Assembly: GCA_045636705.1 (NCBI GenBank) | Contig: JAZTYA010000034.1 | Location: 1-54,382 of the forward strand | Direction: 5' to 3' | From: SFWF01 sp045636705 | Lineage (GTDB): Bacteria; Bacillota; Clostridia; Oscillospirales; Acutalibacteraceae | Length of the DNA stretch: 54,382 bases | In this document: positions 16,576-25,001 of the stretch, piece after piece | How positions within the stretch are numbered: position 1 is the first letter of the stretch | Layout: every line of letters begins with the position of its first letter | The notes under the pieces: generated by a model | What the model saw: only the letters and a program-made list of their open reading frames with translations | What the model was told of the DNA's origin: nothing | Database searches by the model: none | Translations under genes and position numbers: made by a program

Positions 16576-18234
16576 TTATTCAACCGAAACCACCGTGATG
16601 GAGTCGTCTTGTTCGTAATAGGTTATTTTCAGTTGGTCGTCAACCTTGACAAATGGAAGCTTATCATTCAAACCAACGTCTGCAATAAATATCTTATCAA
16701 TTCCATCAAGCTTAATATAATAAGCGGTGTTACCGTTTACAACGGCAGAAGATATAGCAGTTACCTTTGCAGATATGGTGCTTTGGGTTATTTCCTCAGC
16801 CGAGGAGTCGTCGTCAAGCTTGCCGGCTTCTTTTAAAAGACGTCTATATTCTGCTTCTGCGCCTGCAAGGGTGTCTGCAACACCTACTATTTGATAGTTA
16901 GCAACCGAAACGAAGGAGTAGGATTTAACAAGTCCTGCACCATCCTTAAGGCTTATAAAGTAGGAAGGTGTGTCTGCAATATTTACGAGTATCGGGAATG
17001 TAGCGGTGTATCCCTTTTCTTGAATTTTACCTTCAGCAGAACTCATAGCAGAATATTCCTCTGCGCCGTTTATAGAGTAGGTTTTAGCCTCTTTTGTGCG
17101 AAGATTTATAAGGATAAATCCGATATTAGACTCATCCGCTACAACCGATGTGATACCGGTATATGCCCAAATATCATCATCAATAGCAAGATAGTTGTAG
17201 CCTTCTGTGGTGGTAACAACGTTCTTTTGAGAGATTATCGAGTTCCAGAATCCGTTAACGTAGGAACCCCAATAATCAGCCTGCATAAGAACTATATCAG
17301 CAGGGTAAACACAGTCAATCCATTGTGGAACCTCAGCCACGTCACAGTAGGTCATTTCACCGTTTACGGCATTTACCATAATAATTCCTGTAATGTCATA
17401 TCCACCAAGAAAACCGATAGTATAATCATAGCAAGAAATTATCCAATATGGATTTCCGTTATCGTCAATTTCAAAGGATGTTGAGTCAAACATCTTTGTA
17501 GGATAAGCGAAACGAACGTGGCGCATAAGGTCACGGCTAAAATATTCGCTCGGAGAATATTTCATGCCCTCGGGTAAATCAACAAGTTCTGTGTCCTGTG
17601 TCGCCATATCAATTTTAACGTAATAGGGAATACCGTCATCCTTGTTTGTGAACCATTTGATAATATCAGCATATTCAAGCGGAGAAACACGCACGGGATA
17701 ATTCTTGTAGTTAATCTGTGTGTAGTAGGATGAAACGTTAAACTGAGAAACAAGTTCAACAACCTCGCCGATTTTACGGCTTCCAAGTCTTTCTGCTGTA
17801 TCCCTATCAACTATCGGAATCTGAGAAAGGGGAATTTCGGCGATATCTGTGTTAAAATCAGAGGGTTTAACGTCAAGCATCTTCTGATAATCGCTTGCGT
17901 TAAATAACTGCGAAGAGGAAACAAAAATAAATCCGAAAACAATTATAAAACAGCAAACAAGCGAAATTACTAAAGGCTTAATCTTTTTATTCTTTAAAAA
18001 ATCAAGCTTAATGTGTTTGTTTTCAATATTTACAAAGTTCTTTTCGCTAAAAACACCCTTTAACCAAGAAGCGCCTGTGATTACCGCTTTCGAGATGAAG
18101 AAAACGATAACTGCAAAGAAGATAAATCCCCAAAGTGAAGAAGATTTAACGTTCATTGCGGGCAGAGTCAAATAATAGTTAACTGCCGAAACGATTATTG
18201 TGGTTATTAAGGGTAAAATATATTTTTTAAACAT
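16576..18234 (-). CDS. Unknown membrane-anchored protein with a large extracytoplasmic domain
   Basis: 552 residues. I do not recognise the family with confidence. Seen: three hydrophobic spans (about 6-25, 33-52 and 91-112) with a Lys-rich loop between the second and third, then about 430 residues with no further membrane span that should lie outside the cell. The ectodomain is rich in Tyr, Trp and Asp and in short beta-type stretches (e.g. NPYWIISCYDYTIGFLGGYD). The last 60 residues resemble a small OB/SH3-like barrel. No catalytic motif is evident. The start is supported by GAGGTGATTTT immediately before ATG. It is divergent from lon. Confidence 0.75.
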   Translation of the reverse strand: MFKKYILPLITTIIVSAVNYYLTLPAMNVKSSSLWGFIFFAVIVFFISKAVITGASWLKGVFSEKNFVNIENKHIKLDFLKNKKIKPLVISLVCCFIIVFGFIFVSSSQLFNASDYQKMLDVKPSDFNTDIAEIPLSQIPIVDRDTAERLGSRKIGEVVELVSQFNVSSYYTQINYKNYPVRVSPLEYADIIKWFTNKDDGIPYYVKIDMATQDTELVDLPEGMKYSPSEYFSRDLMRHVRFAYPTKMFDSTSFEIDDNGNPYWIISCYDYTIGFLGGYDITGIIMVNAVNGEMTYCDVAEVPQWIDCVYPADIVLMQADYWGSYVNGFWNSIISQKNVVTTTEGYNYLAIDDDIWAYTGITSVVADESNIGFILINLRTKEAKTYSINGAEEYSAMSSAEGKIQEKGYTATFPILVNIADTPSYFISLKDGAGLVKSYSFVSVANYQIVGVADTLAGAEAEYRRLLKEAGKLDDDSSAEEITQSTISAKVTAISSAVVNGNTAYYIKLDGIDKIFIADVGLNDKLPFVKVDDQLKITYYEQDDSITVVSVE

Positions 18235-18312
18235 AAAATCACCTCGTATAGATTTTATTTAATAATAACATAAATTTCCTTAGTTTACAACAAATATATA
18301 GATATAAATAAG

Positions 18313-18341
18313 TTGAATTATACTTTAAAATATAGTATAAT
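18313..18341 (+). promoter_or_regulatory. Promoter for lon
   Basis: TTGAAT (18313-18318), 17-bp spacer, TATAAT (18336-18341). No CIRCE-type repeat or other heat-shock operator is visible in the 150-bp region. Confidence 0.72.
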
Positions 18342-18391
18342 AACATATTATTGCATAGATTTTTACATTTATTCACTTTGGAGATATACAA

Positions 18392-20794
18392 ATGAGCGAA
18401 ATAAACACAGAAACAATTATAACCCTTCCAATGCTGGCCCTTCGTGGTCTTGTTGCATTCCCTGGTGTTATGCTTCATTTTGAGGTCGGCAGAAAAAAGT
18501 CGATAAAAGCATTAAACGCCGCAATGGAAAAGGGTCAAAAAATATATTTAGTAGCGCAAAAGAACGTTTTTGATGAAGACCCCGATGAAGAGGGCCTTTA
18601 TGAAATCGGATGCGTTGTGAAAATTTGTCAGATTCTACGCCTTTCGGATAATAACGTAAAGGTTTTAGTAGAGGGCCTTTATAGAGCAAAGCATCTTGCA
18701 GTTAACGATATTAACGGACATTTTATAGCAGATGTTAACCCCTTAGCAGATGCGCCTATTCGCAACCGCAAACTTTATATTGAAGCTCTTGCTCGAAAAA
18801 TTCGAACAAAGTTTGATTTTTATGCCTCAAAGGGACTAAAGCTTGCTCCCGATATTGCATCAACCGTAGCATCGACCGAGGATATCGGCTTTTTAGCAGA
18901 CTTTATTGCCTTTAATATTCCCGTTCCGATTGATGACAGACAGTTTGTTCTTGAACAACAAAACCCTGTAAGCCGCGCAAAACTAGTGCTTGAGCTTTTG
19001 GATAAGGAAAGCGAGATTATTGATATCGACCGAAAAATTGGCGAAAAGGTTAAGTCGCAGATAGATGATAATCAACGTGAATATTATTTAAGAGAGCAAA
19101 TCAAGGCAATAAACTACGAACTTTACGGCGATACCGAAGAGGATGAAATCGAGGAGTATTATTCAAAGGTTGAAGCTCTTTCTGCAACAAAGGAAGTAAA
19201 GGAAAAGCTTAAGTCTGAGATAGCAAAACTTCAGAAAATGCCTCAAGGTTCTCACGAGGGTACCGTTGTAAGAGGTTATCTTGATACCTGTTTAGCACTT
19301 CCTTGGAATGTGTATAAGACAATAAACACCGACATTTCTCGTGCCGAAAAGATATTAAATCGTGATTTTTACGGTATGGACAAGGTAAAGCAGAGGATTT
19401 TGGAACTTTTATCGGTTTATACCTTAGCACCCGATATTAAGGGACAAATAATCTGTTTAGTAGGACCACCCGGTGTCGGAAAAACCTCTATTTCAAAGTC
19501 TATTGCCGAGTGTATGGGCAGAGATTTTGCCCGTGTATCATTAGGTGGTGTTCACGACGAGTCGGAGATTAGAGGACACAGAAAAACCTATATCGGTGCA
19601 ATGCCCGGTAAAATTATAAATGCCATTAAATCGGCAGGCAGCAACAATCCGCTTATCCTTTTAGATGAGATTGATAAGCTTGGAAGTGATTATAAGGGTG
19701 ACCCATCTGCAGCGCTTTTAGAGGTGCTCGACGGAGAACAAAACTCCACCTTTACCGACCACTTTATTGATATGCCTTACGATTTAAGCAGAGCGGTGTT
19801 TATTACTACCGCAAACACAAAGGCTACAATACCGGAACCTTTAAAAGACCGAATGGAAATAATTGAGCTCACAAGCTATACAAGGGAAGAAAAGTTCCAA
19901 ATCGCTAAGGAACACCTTGTTGCGCGCCAGATTAAAAACCACGGACTTGATAAAAGAAGGTGCAAAATAGCCGATGAGGCAATTTACGATATCATCGATT
20001 TTTACACAAGAGAAGCGGGCGTTAGAAAGCTTGAGCGCAGTTTAGCAACGGTTTGCAGAAAAACCGCAAAGGCTATAGCCTTGGGCGAAAAGAAGAGTCT
20101 TATTGTAAACAGTAAGGTTTTAGGCTCGATGCTTGGAATAAGAAAATACACCGCAGAAGAAATTCTTCCGAACGATGAAATCGGCATTATTAACGGACTT
20201 GCATGGACCTCTGTCGGCGGCGAGATAATGCAACTTGAGGTGTCGGTTCTTGAGGGAAGCGGCAAGCTTGAACTCACAGGTTCGTTGGGCGACGTTATGC
20301 AAGAGTCGGCAAAGGCGGCTGTTTCTTATGTTCGTGCAAATGCGGAAAAGTATGGAATTGCACAAGATTTTTATAAGACCCGTGACATCCACGTTCATGC
20401 AACCGAAAGCGCCGTTCCAAAGGACGGACCTTCGGCAGGTGTTGCTATTACAACAGCCCTCGTGTCTGCACTTACAAACCGACCTGTTAAAAGGGATGTC
20501 GCTATGACAGGCGAGGTTACCATAAAGGGCAGAGTTTTGGCGATTGGCGGACTTAAAGAAAAATCTATGGCGGCATATAGAGCAGGCGTTAAAACTGTTT
20601 TTATTCCAAAAATGAACGAGCCTGATTTAGCAGAGCTCGATAAAAAGGTAATAGAGAACGTAAATTTTGTGCCTTGCTCTTCGGTTGATTTTATAATTGA
20701 AAATGCACTTTGCAGTGCAGAAAAAGAAGAAACAATAAAGGACTTTACGCCTGTTATTGACTATAAACAAACAGTAAAAACAATTAGCCAGTAG
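18392..20794 (+). CDS. lon: ATP-dependent protease Lon (LonA)
   Basis: 800 residues in the order LonA N-domain (about 10-205), coiled linker, AAA+ module and serine/lysine protease domain. Walker A GPPGVGKTS is near 358-366 and Walker B LILLDEIDKLG follows. The catalytic Ser lies in PKDGPSAG (near 681) and the catalytic Lys region is GGLKEKSMAAYRAG. It degrades damaged and regulatory proteins in the cytoplasm. It lies 7 nt upstream of engB, the arrangement also known in Bacillus (lonA-ysxC). Confidence 0.97.
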   Translation: MSEINTETIITLPMLALRGLVAFPGVMLHFEVGRKKSIKALNAAMEKGQKIYLVAQKNVFDEDPDEEGLYEIGCVVKICQILRLSDNNVKVLVEGLYRAKHLAVNDINGHFIADVNPLADAPIRNRKLYIEALARKIRTKFDFYASKGLKLAPDIASTVASTEDIGFLADFIAFNIPVPIDDRQFVLEQQNPVSRAKLVLELLDKESEIIDIDRKIGEKVKSQIDDNQREYYLREQIKAINYELYGDTEEDEIEEYYSKVEALSATKEVKEKLKSEIAKLQKMPQGSHEGTVVRGYLDTCLALPWNVYKTINTDISRAEKILNRDFYGMDKVKQRILELLSVYTLAPDIKGQIICLVGPPGVGKTSISKSIAECMGRDFARVSLGGVHDESEIRGHRKTYIGAMPGKIINAIKSAGSNNPLILLDEIDKLGSDYKGDPSAALLEVLDGEQNSTFTDHFIDMPYDLSRAVFITTANTKATIPEPLKDRMEIIELTSYTREEKFQIAKEHLVARQIKNHGLDKRRCKIADEAIYDIIDFYTREAGVRKLERSLATVCRKTAKAIALGEKKSLIVNSKVLGSMLGIRKYTAEEILPNDEIGIINGLAWTSVGGEIMQLEVSVLEGSGKLELTGSLGDVMQESAKAAVSYVRANAEKYGIAQDFYKTRDIHVHATESAVPKDGPSAGVAITTALVSALTNRPVKRDVAMTGEVTIKGRVLAIGGLKEKSMAAYRAGVKTVFIPKMNEPDLAELDKKVIENVNFVPCSSVDFIIENALCSAEKEETIKDFTPVIDYKQTVKTISQ

Positions 20795-20801
20795 GTGAAT
20801 T

Positions 20802-21383
20802 ATGAATTTTAACAACGCTTCGTTTGAAAAAGCATTTGGCACGTTTTCGCAGTTAGAAGAGTCAAGTGTTCCTGAATTTTGTTTTTCGGGAAGGTCTAAC
20901 GTGGGGAAATCGTCCCTCATTAATAAACTTGTTAACCGCAAAAATTTAGCCAGAGTAGGCGGCAAGCCGGGTAAGACCATAACGGTAAACTTTTATAAGG
21001 TCGATGACGTCTATATCGTTGACCTTCCGGGCTTTGGTTACGCAAAGGTATCAACCGATGAAAAAATTCGTTGGCAGGACCTTATGGAAGGATATTTTAA
21101 ATCAGACAGAAATATAAAAATGGTTTTCTGTCTTGTTGATATGCGCCATCCCGTTACCGAGTTTGATATTTCTATGATGGATTTTCTCACAATTATGGAA
21201 ATACCATACTGCATCGTGCTTACAAAGAGCGATAAGTTAAACAAGACCGAATATGCAAACCGATTAGCACTTGTTAAAGAAGAATTAGGTGCTTACGGTC
21301 AGGGAAAAGAGATTATTCCTTTCTCTGCGCAAACAGGCGAAGGCGTAGAACATTTGCGCCGAATTATAGAAACTACGAGGTAA
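20802..21383 (+). CDS. engB: Ribosome biogenesis GTPase EngB/YsxC (YihA)
   Basis: 193 residues. It has the G1 motif GRSNVGKSSLINKL, G3 DLPGFGYAKV, G4 TKSDKLN and G5-like SAQTGEG in canonical order. The family acts in assembly of the large ribosomal subunit and is often essential. AGGTGA precedes the ATG. lysA starts 4 nt after its stop, so lon, engB, lysA and rpe are probably one transcript. Confidence 0.95.
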   Translation: MNFNNASFEKAFGTFSQLEESSVPEFCFSGRSNVGKSSLINKLVNRKNLARVGGKPGKTITVNFYKVDDVYIVDLPGFGYAKVSTDEKIRWQDLMEGYFKSDRNIKMVFCLVDMRHPVTEFDISMMDFLTIMEIPYCIVLTKSDKLNKTEYANRLALVKEELGAYGQGKEIIPFSAQTGEGVEHLRRIIETTR

Positions 21384-21387
21384 AAGT

Positions 21388-22683
21388 ATGTTAACTAACA
21401 GTTTTTCTGTAAATGAAAAGGGAAACTTAACCTTAGCAGGGGTTGATACAACAGAACTTGCAAACGAGTTCGGCACACCTCTTTACGTTTTTGATGAAGA
21501 AAGTATAAGAGAAAACTGTAGGGAATTCAAAACCGCTTTTGATAGGTTTTATGACGGCAACGCTAAGGTTTTATATGCAAGCAAGGCGTTTTCCTGTAAG
21601 GAAATGTACCGCATTATAAATAGTGAAGGCCTTGGCATTGACGTTGTGTCAGGTGGAGAACTTTATACCGCTTTATCGGTTGGCTTTCCTGCAGAGAAGA
21701 TTTATTTCCACGGAAACAATAAAACCTATGACGAATTAGAATTTGCAGTAGAACAAGGTGTGGGAAGAATAGTTGTTGACAACGTCTTCGAACTTAAAAC
21801 CTTAAATGATATTGCAAAAAATAAGGGCAAAAAGGTTGATATTCTTCTTCGTATAAAGCCGGGCATCGACGTTCATACACACGACTTTATTAAAACAGGC
21901 CAAATTGACTGTAAGTTTGGTTTTGCACTTGAAAACGGCGAAGCTTATGAATCGGTAAAACTCGCCTTAAGAAACGAATATTTAAACCTAGTTGGGCTTC
22001 ATTGTCATATAGGCTCACAAATATTTGAAACCGAACCTTTTTCTCTTGCGGCAGACGTGATGATAGGATTTGCAAAGAAAATCCAAACAGAAGAGGGCGC
22101 CACCTTTAGCGAGATGAACTTTGGTGGTGGCTTTGGCATCAAGTATCTGGAGAGCGATGACCCGATAGAAAAATCGGTAAGCATAGAGGTTTTAGCAAAC
22201 GCGGTAAAGAATATTTGCGAAAAGGAAAATTATCCTTTGCCTACTTTAGTAATCGAACCCGGCCGTTCAATAGTTGGCGCATCTAACCTTACGCTTTATA
22301 AGGTTGGCGCTGTTAAGACCATTAAGGATGTCAGAACCTATGTATCGGTTGACGGTGGTATGAGTGATAATCCTCGTTATGCGCTTTACAAAGCAGATTA
22401 TGAAATTGTTATCGCAAACAAGGCAAACAAAGCCCGCGATTTTGTTGCTACCTTGGCAGGCAAGTGTTGTGAAAGCGGCGACTTAATTCAAGAGCACACA
22501 AAGATGCAAAAACCAGAGGTAGGCGACACCTTGGCGGTATTGGCTACAGGCGCTTATAACTACTCGATGTCAAGCAATTATAACAGAATCCGTCGTCCTG
22601 CTGCGGTTATGATTAAGGATGGACAAGCCAGACTAATCATTAACCGTGAAACCTATGAAGATATAATTAAAAACGATATTTAA
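21388..22683 (+). CDS. lysA: Diaminopimelate decarboxylase
   Basis: 431 residues, fold type III PLP enzyme. The PLP lysine is in YASKAFSCKEM, followed by HCHIGSQ, the glycine loop FGGGFGI, EPGRSIVG and the CCESGD active-site cysteine motif contributed across the dimer. It converts meso-diaminopimelate to lysine. No lysine riboswitch is present; the 4-nt gap to engB leaves no room, so lysine control, if any, is not at this gene. Confidence 0.95.
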   Translation: MLTNSFSVNEKGNLTLAGVDTTELANEFGTPLYVFDEESIRENCREFKTAFDRFYDGNAKVLYASKAFSCKEMYRIINSEGLGIDVVSGGELYTALSVGFPAEKIYFHGNNKTYDELEFAVEQGVGRIVVDNVFELKTLNDIAKNKGKKVDILLRIKPGIDVHTHDFIKTGQIDCKFGFALENGEAYESVKLALRNEYLNLVGLHCHIGSQIFETEPFSLAADVMIGFAKKIQTEEGATFSEMNFGGGFGIKYLESDDPIEKSVSIEVLANAVKNICEKENYPLPTLVIEPGRSIVGASNLTLYKVGAVKTIKDVRTYVSVDGGMSDNPRYALYKADYEIVIANKANKARDFVATLAGKCCESGDLIQEHTKMQKPEVGDTLAVLATGAYNYSMSSNYNRIRRPAAVMIKDGQARLIINRETYEDIIKNDI

Positions 22684-22697
22684 GGGAGGTTTTCAAA

Positions 22698-23342
22698 ATG
22701 GCAAAGATTTCTCCTTCGGTACTAACTGCCGATGTTCTTGAACTAAAGGATGTTTTAAAGGAATTTGAAGAAGCAGGGGTTGATATGCTCCACCTTGATG
22801 TAATGGACGGCATTTTCGTTCCTAATATCAGCTTCGGAGTTCCGCTTATAAAGTCGGTAAGAGAGCACACCAACATTCCGATAGACACCCACCTTATGAT
22901 TGATAAACCCCATAGATATATCGAGCAGTTTGCAAAGGTGTCGGATTATTTAGGCTTCCACTTTGAAGCAGGCTCTCCCGTGGCTGAAACTCTAATGAAA
23001 ATCAGAGAACTTGGCTGCAAGTCCTGTATCACAATTAAGCCTATGACCGAGCCGGAAGAAATATTTGAGTTTTTACCCCTTTGTGATATGGTGCTTGTAA
23101 TGTCGGTTGAACCTGGATTTGGCGGACAAAAGTTTATGCCAAATTCGCTTGATAAGGTAAGAAAAATAAAGGCGGAAGCCGAAAGACAGGGCTTAAACCT
23201 TGAAATCGAAATCGATGGCGGAATAAACGATGAAACAGCCCCCTTAGCCGTAGAGGCAGGCGTTACCGTCTTGGTAGCGGGTAACTTTATCTTCTCGGCA
23301 GAGGACAAAAAGGCAAAAATCAAGGCAATTAAAGAATTATAA
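22698..23342 (+). CDS. rpe: Ribulose-phosphate 3-epimerase
   Basis: 214 residues. TIM-barrel motifs are LHLDVMDGIFVPNISFG, DTHLMI, SVEPGFGGQKF and EIDGGIND with the catalytic and metal-binding His/Asp residues. It interconverts ribulose 5-phosphate and xylulose 5-phosphate in the pentose phosphate pathway. GGGAGG precedes the ATG. Last gene before the shared terminator. Confidence 0.95.
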   Translation: MAKISPSVLTADVLELKDVLKEFEEAGVDMLHLDVMDGIFVPNISFGVPLIKSVREHTNIPIDTHLMIDKPHRYIEQFAKVSDYLGFHFEAGSPVAETLMKIRELGCKSCITIKPMTEPEEIFEFLPLCDMVLVMSVEPGFGGQKFMPNSLDKVRKIKAEAERQGLNLEIEIDGGINDETAPLAVEAGVTVLVAGNFIFSAEDKKAKIKAIKEL

Positions 23343-23349
23343 TAACAAA

Positions 23350-23380
23350 AGCCAACTAGAAACATCTAGTTGGCTTTTTT
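23350..23380. terminator. Bidirectional terminator after rpe
   Basis: 11-bp stem AGCCAACTAGA/TCTAGTTGGCT (23350-23360 with 23365-23375), AACA loop and T-run. The A-run on the left serves the convergent minus-strand gene. Confidence 0.92.
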
Positions 23381-23818
23381 CTATATTGCAGATTTGTCGC
23401 AAAATTCCTTTATATGAGGAATTAAGCTTGAAGGCATCAGTTTACCTAGTTCTAAATAAAACCTGTCTTGCTCGGCAAAAACCTTATAATCAAGACTTCT
23501 TTTTTTAATGGAGGAAATAGCGTCAAGTAGATTGTCGGTCGAGGTAAACAAAAAGGTGCGCTTTGGAGTCTGTGGTTTTATTTTTGTAAGATATATAATG
23601 AAACCACCAAAGGTGTCTTTATATAGGTCGACACAAACAGAAGAACACTCATCCAAAAAAGAGCATTCGTATCGTATTCTTTTAAGAATAGACTGTAAAG
23701 CCGTTTTTATAGCGGGGCTATCGGGACTTAAACTTTCTGATTCGCCAAACAAACGGCATCTTTCTTCTAAACTTAGCGTAACCTTAATTTTGCCGCTCCC
23801 TAAACACTTTACCGTCAT
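23381..23818 (-). CDS. Short MecA-like Clp adaptor protein
   Basis: 145 residues. The first 75 align by eye with the MecA N-terminal substrate-binding domain: KIKVTLSLEE at the start and a C-terminal strand pattern ending FGGFIIYLTK. The region RTFLFTSTDNLLDAISSIKK and DRFYLELGKL matches the beginning of the MecA C-terminal Clp-binding domain. MecA proteins are normally about 210-230 residues; here the acidic linker is almost absent and the last roughly 50 residues of the C-terminal domain are missing. Start ATG with GGAGGTAACCT upstream. It could deliver substrates to a ClpC-type unfoldase or act as a decoy. The MecA call is by pattern only. Confidence 0.6.
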   Translation of the reverse strand: MTVKCLGSGKIKVTLSLEERCRLFGESESLSPDSPAIKTALQSILKRIRYECSFLDECSSVCVDLYKDTFGGFIIYLTKIKPQTPKRTFLFTSTDNLLDAISSIKKRSLDYKVFAEQDRFYLELGKLMPSSLIPHIKEFCDKSAI

Positions 23819-23856
23819 AGGTTACCTCCAAGAGTATATTTTCTGCCGATTTTAGC

Positions 23857-23884
23857 AATAATAAATTAAAATCAATTTATTATT
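23857..23884. repeat. AT-only inverted repeat before a small membrane peptide gene
   Basis: AATAATAAATT (23857-23867) and its exact complement AATTTATTATT (23874-23884), with a 6-nt spacer. It ends directly at the GGGG ribosome site (23885-23888) of the 40-residue gene. It could be an operator or an RNA hairpin occluding translation. Confidence 0.6.
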
Positions 23885-23896
23885 GGGGTTTTAAAA

Positions 23897-24019
23897 ATGA
23901 AGATTGATGAAAGAAAAAAGCGTAATATTAAAATATTTTTAAAAACTGCATTTTTAACGGCTATTGCTATTTTTTTAATAGTTTTAGGCGTTATTTCCGC
24001 AAGCTATCTTTTTTCATAA
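23897..24019 (+). CDS. Small single-span membrane peptide (40 residues)
   Basis: ATG at 23897 to TAA at 24017-24019. A strongly basic N-terminus (MKIDERKKRNIKIFLK) is followed by one hydrophobic helix of about 20 residues and a short end. The charge pattern predicts an N-in inner-membrane peptide. Translation is supported by GGGG 8 nt upstream and by its own Rho-independent terminator 6 nt after the stop. Function unknown; candidates are a small regulatory membrane protein or a type I toxin-like peptide. Too short to classify. Confidence 0.55.
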   Translation: MKIDERKKRNIKIFLKTAFLTAIAIFLIVLGVISASYLFS

Positions 24020-24025
24020 ATTTCA

Positions 24026-24055
24026 ACATCCCGAAAGATTCGGGATGTTTTTCTT
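24026..24055. terminator. Bidirectional terminator
   Basis: 10-bp stem ACATCCCGAA/TTCGGGATGT (24026-24035 with 24039-24048), AGA loop, then T-run. It separates the small peptide gene from the convergent cysteine-rich gene. Confidence 0.9.
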
Positions 24056-24876
24056 TAGTCGTTATTACAAGCTTTACAGCCTATGCCGTCATCGTTGCAT
24101 CCTGAAGGACGAGGAGGGAAGAAATCATCAGTAGGGAATTTTATTTTTCTAAAGACGTCACAGGGCTGAACGGTGGTATCGTCACACTGCTTTTCGGGAA
24201 TGCAAAAATCATATACGGGAACTAGCATTTGTACGTTACGAATTAATTGAACAATTGTGAATAGACCTAAAGTTACATATACTGCAGGTGAGCCGTTTTC
24301 AAGGTCACTTGTGATACTGCCGCCAAGGAAGTTAGCCACAGATTTTGGAATTCTGCCTGTGTTCTCATAGCAGTCCTTAACCTGACCGATTCTAGCCGAC
24401 AGAGCAATCGGGTCAACGGTTTGAACTACGCAACGAGGCATATTTGTGCGCATAAACATCTGTGGGTCGTTTTCGTCCTCGAGTGTTGTAAGACTTGAGA
24501 AGGTTCTAACGTTTCCGTGGCTTCCGAAAAGAATTACCTTTTTGTTAAATACGGCAACACCTTTAAGCTCGGTCGGCACTAAAGGACCTGTGAAAACCTC
24601 AACACCGATAAGGAAGAAGAAGGTTAGGTCGCAGGAAAAATATCCTCTGTTAAAGTTTACGGGTTCAACATCAATTAAAACGTTAAGTACCTCTGCTGAT
24701 TTAATTCTAATGCTTATAGCTTCATTTACTATTGCTTGACTTTCACAGTTAAAATAAACCCTCAAATCCTCAAGACAGTCGCGGTCGCAACAAGAATCAT
24801 AGACTCTGCCTGCATCAATGCAAACGGCCTCTTTAAAATTTTCGGAAGTCAAACATCCGCTAGTTGTTTCTGCCAT
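24055..24876 (-). CDS. Cysteine-rich conserved hypothetical protein
   Basis: 273 residues, no signal peptide and no convincing membrane span. Cysteines are concentrated at both ends: near the N-terminus (GCLTSENFKEAVCIDAGRVY, then SCCDRDCLEDLRVYF) and the C-terminus (CIPEKQC, QPCDVF, GCNDDGIGCKAC). The middle is beta-rich and low in cysteine. The pattern recalls spore-associated or metal-binding proteins of Clostridia, but I cannot name a family and do not assign a function. TAGGAGG lies 8 nt upstream of ATG, a very strong ribosome site. The gene appears monocistronic. Confidence 0.75.
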   Translation of the reverse strand: MAETTSGCLTSENFKEAVCIDAGRVYDSCCDRDCLEDLRVYFNCESQAIVNEAISIRIKSAEVLNVLIDVEPVNFNRGYFSCDLTFFFLIGVEVFTGPLVPTELKGVAVFNKKVILFGSHGNVRTFSSLTTLEDENDPQMFMRTNMPRCVVQTVDPIALSARIGQVKDCYENTGRIPKSVANFLGGSITSDLENGSPAVYVTLGLFTIVQLIRNVQMLVPVYDFCIPEKQCDDTTVQPCDVFRKIKFPTDDFFPPRPSGCNDDGIGCKACNND

Positions 24877-24964
24877 TAAAAAACCTCCTAAATTAAGTAG
24901 TTAAAGCAAGGCGCTTTTGCCTTAAACTTCTATACCATAATATGCAAGGAGTGAAAAAAAGACA

Positions 24965-24996
24965 CAAAAAAACTGCTTGAAATAATTCAAGCAGTT
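24965..24996 (-). terminator. Terminator of the desulfurase-thiI-cinA/sortase operon
   Basis: On the minus strand, an 11-bp stem AACTGCTTGAA/TTCAAGCAGTT (24971-24981 with 24986-24996) is followed by TTTTTTTGTG. Confidence 0.88.
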
Positions 24997-25001
24997 AAGG
25001 T

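Noticed and set aside
16891..17484. A 197-residue open frame on the plus strand opposite the unknown membrane protein gene
   Set aside because: It has no ribosome site and an irregular composition, and it lies entirely antisense to a well-supported gene.
18239..18478. A 79-residue minus-strand open frame overlapping the lon promoter region
   Set aside because: The composition is that of A/T-rich intergenic DNA, and it overlaps the lon promoter and start.
20795..21387. Lysine riboswitch upstream of lysA, and T-box leaders upstream of thrC and brnQ
   Set aside because: The lysA gap is 4 nt, the thrC leader is short and lacks T-box elements, and the brnQ leader contains only the preceding terminator hairpin.
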